A DNA stretch of 64,000 bases from Phlebotomus papatasi (Eukaryota; Arthropoda; Insecta; Diptera; Psychodidae): NCBI RefSeq assembly GCF_024763615.1, contig NC_077222.1, positions 78,926,001 through 78,990,000 on the forward strand. The letters run 5' to 3'. The notes below the pieces were generated by a model. That model did not search any database, had not been told where the DNA came from, and saw nothing but the letters and a program-made list of their open reading frames with translations. How positions within the stretch are numbered: the first letter of the stretch is position 1; each line of letters starts with the position of its first letter. The translations under genes and the position numbers were made by a program. Positions 56,901-64,000 of the stretch are shown here, piece by piece.

Positions 56901-59311
56901 GGGATCGTTCAGCCATTTGACGAAGTTTTTCTTGAAGATCCTGAATTTTCTGGTTCTGATTTGCTTTAAGGGTGTTTGATTGCTCTTCCTTTTCTTTCGT
57001 CATCCTAGATAACTCCGCTTCTTTCTCTGTTTCCTTCTGCTTCACTTCTTCTTCTAATTTATGGGATCGTTCAGCCATTTGACGAAGTTTTTCTTGAAGA
57101 TCCTGAATTTTCTGGTTCTGATTTGCTTTAAGGATGTTTGATTGCTCTTCCTTTTCTTTCGTTATCCTGGATAACTCAGCTTCTTTCTCTGCTTCCTTCT
57201 GCTTCACTTCTTCCAATTTATGGGATCGTTCAGCCAATTCACGAAGTTTTTCTTGAAGATCGTGGATTTTCTGGTTCTGATTTGCTTTAAGGGTGTTTGA
57301 TTGCTCTTCCTTTTCTTTCGTCATCCTGGATAACTCCGCTTCTTTCTCTGCTTCCTTCTGCTTGAAGTCTTCTTCTAATTTATGGGATCGTTCAGCCATT
57401 TCACGAAGTTTTCCTTGAAGATTTTGCACTTCCTGGCTATGATTTTCCTTAAGCATCTTCAACTGCTCTTCCGCTTCTTCCCTAAATTTGGTTAATTCCA
57501 TCTCCTTGCTGTTGCATTGCTTTTGAAGATCTTCAAGTTGCTTCATTCGATTTTCCAGTTCAGTATTTGACTGTTCTTGTTGGAATTTCTCAAGCCCCTG
57601 TTCTTTAAACTTCTGCTCAAGTTCAGAACATTTATCAGAAAATTCCTTAATTTTAAATCGAAGATTTTCTATTTCTTTTTCATAATTTTCCTTCATAGCG
57701 TTGGATTGCTCGTTAAAGGACTCAGCTAATTGGACGTTGTATTGCTCTTTCTCATTCAGAGCAGACTCTAGGACCTTAGAATGTTCAGAGAGCTTCAAGA
57801 TTTCTTCATGGAACTTCTCCACGTCTTTCTTTTGACTTTCAATTATGTTCTTCGTCTCATTTTCCAAGGATTCTGCCAGCTTTTCGCACTCGCTTTCCTT
57901 TCCTTTCAATTTCTCCTCGAGATTTTGTGATTTTTCTGTGATGTCTTGGATTTCTTTCTTCATGCTCTCAATGCTTTCTCTGTGATTTTCTTCTATTAAC
58001 TTCCTTGCGTGTTCTCTCTGGACTTCTGCCTCCTTCAGAGCACTTTCCAATTGCTGTACTTTCTTCTCAGCTTCCAGGAGGCTTTCTTTGTGTTCTTCTT
58101 CTTTTGATTTTGAATACTGTTCGAAGGATTTTTTATACTCTTCCTCTTTCTCTGATAGCTTTACATTCAGCTCCTTGATTTTTGATTCAAGTTCCTTTAT
58201 CACTATTTTGCAAGCTGCAATCTCTTGCGATTGATCATCTGCACTTTGTTGCTCCTTCAATAATTCCAACTCTTTGATTTTCTCACTGAATTTTTCCATT
58301 TCTACATCACGTTCTTCAATGAATTTCTTCATTTTACTGGCCACTTTTTGCATCTCCTTCTGCCATCCTGGAATTGTGACAGAATAATCCTTAACGATTT
58401 CCACCACAGTCTTGTAGGATTGCTTCAATTGCTTCAGTTTGGACGACATCTCGATAATCTTCCCTCGGTAGAGTTTCATTTTCGCAGCTGATTTTTCCAT
58501 CTCCTTCTGGTACTTTTCCTCCAAAGCTTGACTCTCGGAGAGTTTCCTATTGTGTTCATCCTTGAGGCTCTTGAGGTCTTCCAACAATTTTGTGTTGTCT
58601 TCAGAAACTCTAGCCAATTTTGCTCGAGTCTCTTCGAGAATTTGACTATCTTTTTCTCTGCTGGAAGTAGCTTCCCTAAGCTGAATCAACAAATTCTGCT
58701 GTTCCACTCCAATCTTACTAACTTCCTTCAGTTTAACATCCATCGAAGTAAAATCAGCAGCCAGGGAGTCATTTTCCTCAGTTAATCTGTTAATTTGTCT
58801 CTTAAGAGCTTCATTTTCAATAGACAATCCCTCCAGGGATTTCTCCCTCTCAACACAAGCTTCCTTCAGCTTTCCCTCCAGGGATTTTATTACACCCTCA
58901 AGCTCACTAATTTTTATCGTGGCATTGAGCTTGTTTTCAGTCAGTGACTCCACAACTTCCTGCATGGCTTTGAGGCATTTCTTATCAGCACTCTTCTGTG
59001 ATTCATAATTATTGATATCTTCCTTCAGGTTTTTATTTTCTTCCACCAATTCTATCGAAAGAACATCGTGCTGTACCTCGTATAAAATTCCCTAAAGACA
59101 TTGACTTACCTTCTTTCGATTGCTTAGTCTTCTGTATAAGACTCAGCAGGAACTTGCATTTCCTCACTAGCTCCTCACGGGACATTCCCTCGAAGGGACT
59201 CGCCTTTTTTCCATCCGAGGTGCCCTGAGACAAAATCAATTTATCAATAATTCTGTTATTAATTTTCAATGATTTTTCAACAATCACCTGCTCCGGGCTT
59301 TCCTGATTCAT
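50963..59311 (-). CDS. Gcc185: GCC185/GCC2 GRIP-domain golgin
   Basis: Exons 59288-59311, 59110-59224, 53935-59051 and 50963-51127 give 1806 residues (human GCC2: about 1680). The N-terminus MNQESPEQ/GTSDGKKASP leads to SREELVRKCKFLLSLIQKTK, matching LPKEDLIKFAKKQMMLIQKAK of GCC2. Exon 3 is a single 5.1-kb coiled coil rich in Lys, Glu and Leu. The GRIP domain starts EYLKNVIFK in exon 3 and continues FLTLSNGDEKAHLVPVLNTI in exon 4; the end GWSSFLPIWSNHQ parallels GWASYLHSWSGLR of GCC2. GRIP golgins bind Arl1/Rab on the trans-Golgi and tether endosome-derived vesicles. The first intron (63 bp, 59225-59287) is in frame and stop-free, so its retention would only add 21 residues. A TCAGT initiator at about 59434 fits the start. 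An AATAAA overlaps the stop codon. Confidence 0.9.
51128..53509. other. GCC185 last intron, repeats
   Basis: 51640-51770 holds a tandem of about 37-bp units (GAAATTCTGCCGAAAATCTAC) with looser copies to 52110. 51300-51545 has GTGTAAAATTAACAT-type inverted words and may be a MITE. The rest up to the LINE fragment is unremarkable AT-rich sequence. Confidence 0.45.
53510..53795 (+). mobile_element. LINE 3' fragment (CR1/L2/Jockey-like)
   Basis: A plus-strand frame codes KPKTTKFGINSIHYHAINNY, then NNLPTKLKNANENVKFKKLL and IDGL before a stop at about 53671. This is the usual last part of CR1/L2-type reverse transcriptase proteins (a TK(F/Y)G...LP..(L/I)K......FKK.L pattern). It ends with AATTGAATTGAATTGAATTG, a LINE-type short tandem tail. 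It is upstream-truncated (stop at 53507) and antisense to GCC185 within its last intron. Confidence 0.6.
56385..57440 (-). repeat. 162-bp coding tandem repeat in GCC185
   Basis: Six full units of 54 residues and partial outer ones, each with (L/F)KQKEAEKEAELSR, TKEKEEQSN, LKANQNQKI(H/Q)DLQEK and LR(E/Q)(M/L)AERSHKLEE. The word AAGTTTTTCTTGAAGATC recurs on the plus strand at intervals of 162 bases, once 159 where one Glu codon is lost. High identity of the units points to recent expansion. Confidence 0.85.
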
Positions 59312-60166
59312 TTTTAATAAATTTTTAGAACTTTTGGCCAGGAATTGAGGTAAATTCTCCAGCTTTTCCTGGAAATTATCATTTTTATCCCACCACGTCA
59401 AGTGACTTCACTTTCGAATGATTTGCACTACACTGAAGTAATCATTCTAATTTACAAAAAAATACACTGCTAAAAATTACAAAACTTAACGAAGAAAAAT
59501 ATTTTTAAAATTTAAAAGCAATTCTAAATAATAGAAATATCAGTCACATTTCAATATATTCAATAGATAATATTTTTAAGTGTTGTAACTAGAAGTTGAT
59601 TTTTGATGATTGGATTTACAATTTACATATTGATATTTCTATGAGTTTTTCTCGTCCTTAAAGGGTTAAACTTCTGACTTAAATATTATATTCAGATTCA
59701 GAGGTTAAACAGGCCTGTCACTCACGGTTCACTTTTGATGCCGATTTAGCGCGATGATAAAGGATGAAGGACTGAGCGGCACGCTCAGCGCAATCACGAA
59801 GATTTACGGTGCGATTAGCGCGATCACCACGATTATTGAGACCATTGAGACTACTATCTCAAAAATACTTTCACATCATTTACCGGTTCGAGTTCGAAAC
59901 CAATTTGAACTGATTCATATCACTTTAAAAAAAAAACGCCTCTAAAATAATCTAGGAGTAATACAAATAATTTTGGGATAAAAATGTTTTATAAGATTTA
60001 CAATTGGTTCATTACCTAGCTAGGGTAAAGTGATACAATTTGGAATTTGGACAGTGGTACAAATTGGACATTTTCTCAAGTTCAAATCAGACAGCGAATT
60101 TTGTGCTTGATAAATACAGTAACTAAAGTTTTAATTTTTTTTATTTTCTATTTTAGAGTTTTATTA
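59312..60166. other. Upstream of GCC185, repeats
   Basis: GCC185 5' UTR and initiator reach about 59434. At 59640-59668 a CGTCCTTAAAGGGTTAA end of the TTAA-type family occurs. 59860-60020 is a diverged partial copy of the CCGGTT/AACCGG repeat. The 63-residue frame at 59754 is low-complexity and not supported. Confidence 0.4.
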
Positions 60167-60495
60167 CAGTAGAGTCTCTCAAATCTGAATCTCTCAAATT
60201 CGAACGCCGTTTGGATTCAAATTGTCAATTGTGAGGTTATGTTAGAAAGTTCGTATTCTTGGTGAATGAAAATCATATTTATGTGCTTCTTCCTGAATGT
60301 TTACATACATTATGGTCGAGTAAAATGAAAAGGAAGTGTGTTGCCACTAAGACTTGCGAGAAAGTACGGGAATTTGATTCAAAGTACAATTTAATCTCAC
60401 ACAAATTTCGTTAGTTTTGAAAAAATCGTTCGAATTTGGGAGGTGAGAAATGTCAAAAATACCCCCCGAGCGTTCGAATTTAAGAGACTCTACTG
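60167..60495. mobile_element. 329-bp pogo-like MITE, CAGTAGAGTCTCT ends
   Basis: Begins CAGTAGAGTCTCTCAAATC and ends GAATTTAAGAGACTCTACTG, with TA on both sides. A related single end is at 17385. Confidence 0.7.
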
Positions 60496-60865
60496 TATTT
60501 GGTTTCTTGTGCTCCAATTAAAGTGAAAATCCATCAATATGACTAAATTCTAACATACAAAATTCTCATTTGAATTAACAGTGCAACTTTTCAGCGTCGA
60601 AAAATTTCATCGATCGACCATTATTTCCAAAGAAAACCCCAAAAAGGCTGATTTTTGTTCTTTCGATTTTGTTAACATTTCTTAACATTTCTGACAAATG
60701 TTAGTGGGATAAAGTGTTTAATCTCGATAGTTAACAGTACATAAAGGTTGCATTTTATATAATTACTTATTTGTAAGCAAAAAGTGGTTTTGTGAAATAT
60801 GAGAACGTGAGTAAGTGACAATTTGCACACCGAGATTTGATTTTATTGCAGAAGCAATCTTAAGG

Positions 60866-61097
60866 CCCATTTATAGCTATGTATTACGCCGACGTAATAC
60901 ACCGGCGTATTACGCCGACGTAATACAACGTTATATTACGCCGACGTAATACGCCGGTGTATTACGCCGACGTAATACAACGTTGTATTACGCCGACGTA
61001 ATATAACGTTGTATTACGCCGACGTAATACAATGTTGTATTACGTCGGCGTAATACGCCGGTGTATTACGTCGGCGTAATACATAGCTATAAATGGG
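60866..61097. repeat. Palindromic 26-bp array inside 15-bp inverted ends
   Basis: Ends are CCCATTTATAGCTAT and ATAGCTATAAATGGG. Between them are eight 20-bp units separated by seven 6-bp linkers. Six units are GTATTACGCCGACGTAATAC (two with one change) and the last two its reverse complement GTATTACGTCGGCGTAATAC. Linkers are ACCGGC, AACGTT, GCCGGT, AACGTT, AACGTT, AATGTT, GCCGGT. Each unit is itself an 8-4-8 inverted repeat. The outer ~60 bp on each side are perfect reverse complements. Confidence 0.85.
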
Positions 61098-62845
61098 TAC
61101 TTACTGTTTCAGATGGGTAGGAAGACGAGGAAGACAAATATACCTGTGGGATTAAATTTCTCACTAGGGGAGACCGGGTTACTTTTAGCCAGCAAATGAA
61201 GCTTTTTTTTCGCACATTATTTGTGAAAAATGATAAGGTTTTTCTATTGTTTTTATGTTTCATAATTAGCATTAGGATATTGGCTGTATGGAACAGTGTA
61301 AAAAAAGGTTCTGGCAAAAAGAGGTCAAAAATAGTCGTATGTTCAATATACGTCTTTAATACGAGTGTCCAATACGTTTTGCCCAAATTGTATTGTTCTG
61401 CATTCACATAGTTTTCTAGTGTTTAAGAACTTTTTGAACGGTATTTAAAGAAATTGCAATAAACAGTAATATTCTAGAAGAGGGCATTAGATTAGAAATC
61501 TAGATTACATTAGAGGCAATAAAGGTTTTTTAAATTTAAAATTAGTTTAGTACCCTCAGTCGTAGTCTTACTAATATTTTTTTGAAAGTTTGAGTTCATT
61601 TTGAGCTTTCGTTTGGTTGCTGTTGTCAGTTTTGTGTGACAGGTCAGAGAAAAAACAGCAAATTTCCTTGTGCAACATTTCTCGTTTTCTAAGTGCAAAA
61701 AAACAATTTAAAGTACTCCGTTTGAAGCAAATATTATATTTCCTGAAAGGTGTTATTCTACTTCATATATTGGGTTTTATGACCGTAAAAATTGAAATTG
61801 TGAGTTTTAGGAGCAAAAAATGAATATATTCTCTGGAGCCTCGGGTGGTTCGATGTAAAAATTCAAAAATAACCGGCCTTAGCACTTAATTGTTTTTTTC
61901 AAGTAAATAACTATTTTGCATAATTTCTCTCACAGAAGATAATTAAAATGGCATAAAGACAGACCACAGCGAGTAGTCAGGTCAAATTCTTGGAATTGAT
62001 CAATGATAAACGGCTGGAATTCATGGTTTTGGTCGTAATATACGAAAAAGCAGATTTTGGCTGTGATGATGATTGAACCCGACTTTAAATGTCCAAGATC
62101 ATGAAAAGACCGGAAGATGAACAATGTATTTTATATTACCTTTAAGATATACAAGAAAGTGACATTTTCATAGCTGATCTGTGAATTATTTGTTAAAAAT
62201 CAGTTTTGTCAACGCTAAATTTTGAAAATTCTAAAGTTTTTTTCTAAAAATATATATTTTTTATAGTAATCATAGAACAGCCATCCATAAAAATACTTAG
62301 TATTAATTTATTTTATTCTGTGTTCAGTATTTTTTAATAAAAATATTTTAGTCATTTGATACCTAAACGATTATCAAACTCTTCAGGGTATCTTCACCTT
62401 TTCTCACCTGGCTCTGAAATTAAAAAAAAGATAATGACGAACAGATGGTATTTTTGAGTTTGTTGGACCATAGCCTAGAAATGTAAAGAGTCTCATTTAA
62501 AACTTATCTCACTATACTTTTTAAAGAATCAGACGTTAGAGGTTATAGGGTTAATAATAATAAAGAGAAGATAATTACTAAAATTTTGCCATGAGAGGGT
62601 CAAAAATCGGTGGTCAGAAAAACTTACTTTTTCTGACTTTTTAGATCAAAATACAACTTTAGAAGGCAGTAGGAAAAATTTTATTTTTGGGTTACCGGTG
62701 ACCCCGGTGACCCAATCGTTCTTAAAGGGTTAAGTTACCTTTGCATTTTCTTGACATCCCTTTAATTTTGCTAGTTACCTCGAATATTATGTAGTGTAAT
62801 AACGACCATTTTGTAATAAAGTAAAACGATAGGTGTCAATAATAT
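61098..62845. other. Intergenic upstream of gdl
   Basis: A GGGGAGACCGGG element end at 61169 and a CCCAATCGTTCTTAAAGGGTTAA-like end at about 62711-62732 (TTAA-type family) are present. The remainder is AT-rich and has no supported gene. Confidence 0.4.
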
Positions 62846-63567
62846 ATGAAAACTTTAGTCTGGTTCGTCACAGATTCTGTGGGAATGGAAGAAAATCAAG
62901 AAAATACTAAATATTATGGGGAAATCTCTGACGATAATAATTCTTCATTGATTGGGGGAGAAGTGGCAGAAGCTCCAACTCCTGAATATCTTCAGAGGAA
63001 ATTGTATTTCCTCCTGGAACATCTCAAATTGTTCCATGCAGAACTTCCAGAGTAAGACTTTGTTATTGTTTTGATATGGCTTGAATCCTTCATTTCTTAA
63101 TGTTATGCAAAATCCACCCTTATCACAGATCATACCAGATGAGGATCCCATATGAATTACTTACCGGTTTGGCGAATTCTCTGCTAAATGACACCATTTT
63201 TGAGATCGTGAAGGGTCTGATGGAAATTCAGCACGTTACAGAGAAGCATCTGGAACAATTGCGGCAGCAAGTTGAGACAGAACACAATATTGAGGTTCAG
63301 GAATGGGTATCTAAGATTCACGATGATGAAGAATTGGAGCATATTCTCAATCTCATGAAGATAAAACATACGCAGAAATTGAAGGAAACGGACATAAAGC
63401 TTGTATTGCATTTGGATCAAAAAGTGAAGGATCAACAAATAACTCTGGATAAAGCAGGTGTTCCTGGATTTTATGTCACAGACAATCCTAAGGATATCAA
63501 AATCCAAATGCACCTATTAGATTTTATTCTTCGACTTAGCAATATGAAATTCGAGCCAAATAAATAA
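62846..63567 (+). CDS. gdl: gdl (DGCR6 family) protein
   Basis: Exons 62846-63051 and 63129-63567 join in phase 2 (donor GTAAGA, acceptor TATCACAG). Conserved stretches are YLQRKLYFLLEHLK, LLNDTIFEIVKGLMEIQHVT, EKHLEQLRQQVE, DQKVKDQQITLDKAGVPGFY and MHLLDFILRLSNMKFEP, matching Drosophila gdl and human DGCR6 along their length. The first ATG gives 214 residues, but the second in-frame ATG at 62885 (context GGGAATGG, 201 residues) has the better start context and nearly the length of fly gdl, so it may be the real start. The biochemical role is not well defined; the protein is largely helical and Golgi/autophagy links have been proposed for the vertebrate members. Two AATAAA words overlap and follow the stop codon. 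Confidence 0.92.
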
Positions 63568-63571
63568 AATT
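63562..63571 (+). terminator. Poly(A) signal overlapping the gdl stop
   Basis: AATAAATAAA, where the first TAA is the stop codon. It leaves a 3' UTR of only some tens of bases before the next promoter. Confidence 0.45.
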
Positions 63572-63618
63572 GTATTTTGAAATTCCCGCCTGAAACTTTT
63601 CGTTAATTTTTTTTGCGC

Positions 63619-63657
63619 TCAGTTTTCGCTGAGTTTGACGTTGGGGTTCGGCACGTG
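63619..63657 (+). promoter_or_regulatory. Initiator and E-box of mRpS33
   Basis: TCAGTT (A at 63621) fits an initiator and CACGTG at 63652-63657 lies 45 bases before the ATG. Only 135 bases separate the gdl stop from the mRpS33 ATG, so the promoter must be here. Confidence 0.4.
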
Positions 63658-63701
63658 AAAAACGTAAACATTGAGAAAATAGTGGAAAATATTTGTTAAA
63701 A

Positions 63702-64000
63702 ATGTCCAAATACAAAAGTTTAATAAATTTAAATACACCCTACGCAAGGAGGATGCAGTATTTGTCTAATAGGATTTTTGGGGAAGTTGCCAGACCTACA
63801 AATTCAAAGTCAATGAAGGTGGTCAAGATGTTCAGCGCCAAACCCGTAGAAAAGGAAGATTATTACGTGAATTACTACCCGCGGCATGTGGAAGTTGGCT
63901 GGTTGATGAGGCATCTCCGGGCATATGGTCTTTTCCGCGATGAGCATGAGGACTTCAAAGAGGAAATGAAAAGACTCCGCGCTCTACGTGGGAAAGCTCC
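63702..64000 (+). CDS. mRpS33: Mitochondrial ribosomal protein S33, 3' end beyond window
   Basis: An open frame from ATG at 63702 to the right edge codes 99 residues without intron: MSKYKSLINL, YARRMQYLSNRIFGEV, RPTNSKSMKVVKMFS, YYPRHVEVGWLMRHLRAYGL, FRDEHEDFKEEMKRLRALRG. Human MRPS33 has the same blocks (SARLFGEV, RPTNSKSMKVVKLFS, LRFLGLYRDEHQDF, LKKLRGK) in 106 residues, so only a few C-terminal residues are missing. The protein belongs to the small subunit of the mitochondrial ribosome. The arrangement is head-to-tail with gdl. Confidence 0.93.
   Translation, partial: MSKYKSLINLNTPYARRMQYLSNRIFGEVARPTNSKSMKVVKMFSAKPVEKEDYYVNYYPRHVEVGWLMRHLRAYGLFRDEHEDFKEEMKRLRALRGKA

Noticed and set aside
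59312..59401. Upstream extension of GCC185 beyond the ATG at 59311
   Set aside because: The longer frame begins with TTG and has no in-frame ATG before 59311; family alignment needs only the part after SREELVRK.
59754..59945. Plus-strand frame of 63 residues (Ile/Thr-rich)
   Set aside because: Simple repetition of GCGATCAC/ATTGAGAC-like words and overlap with the CCGGTT repeat explain it.
60866..61097. CRISPR-like array
   Set aside because: Repeat-spacer appearance only: linkers are 6 bp, mostly identical palindromes, and the surrounding genes are eukaryotic. There are no cas genes.

Overview
The window looks like nuclear DNA of a dipteran insect. The base composition is AT-rich, the genes are split by GT-AG introns, the closest recalled relatives of several genes are insect proteins (gdl/DGCR6, GCC185, CstF-50, EF-1alpha), the promoters carry arthropod TCAGT initiators, and short DNA transposons are very dense. 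A nematoceran such as a sand fly or mosquito relative would fit, but this is inference; no species can be read from the sequence.

Layout. 1-0.75 kb: 5' end of a Gly/Ser-rich secreted, probably cuticular, protein gene (minus), with its TATA box. 0.76-20.3 kb: gene-poor and full of inverted-repeat elements, one tRNA-derived SINE, a Tc1 relic and degenerate tandem repeats; one orphan TATA-initiator promoter lies near 13.1 kb. 20.35-31.03 kb (minus): a four-exon gene for an acidic, AT-hook-like nuclear protein that I do not recognise, whose large introns hold nested transposons. 31.35-32.68 kb (minus): CstF-50. 36.26-36.94 kb (plus): NOP16. 37.63-40.04 kb: a large inverted repeat with arms of about 950 bp. 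40.74-45.33 kb (minus): EF-1alpha, with a probable 5' UTR exon near 50.6-50.7 kb. 50.96-59.31 kb (minus): GCC185/GCC2 golgin, with a 162-bp tandem repeat in its coiled coil and a GRIP domain split by an intron. 60.87-61.10 kb: a palindromic 26-bp array. 62.85-63.57 kb (plus): gdl (DGCR6 family). 63.70 kb to the right edge (plus): mitochondrial ribosomal protein S33, truncated by the window.

The genes are mostly housekeeping: mRNA 3' processing (CstF-50), ribosome assembly (NOP16), translation (EF-1alpha), mitochondrial translation (mRpS33) and Golgi tethering (GCC185). CACGTG E-boxes sit close to the starts of NOP16 and mRpS33, and a 14-bp palindrome containing CACGTG lies in the promoter region of the AT-hook gene. 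Two CTCF-like motifs in opposite orientation lie upstream of CstF-50.

No complete autonomous transposon and no clearly new multi-gene system was found. The best candidates for undescribed structure are the palindromic 26-bp array, the 1-kb inverted repeat next to the EF-1alpha 3' end, the SINE/LINE pair that seem to share a 3' hairpin, and the layered transposon nesting. Coordinates of repeat edges are by eye and good to a few bases when a TA duplication is stated, otherwise to tens of bases.
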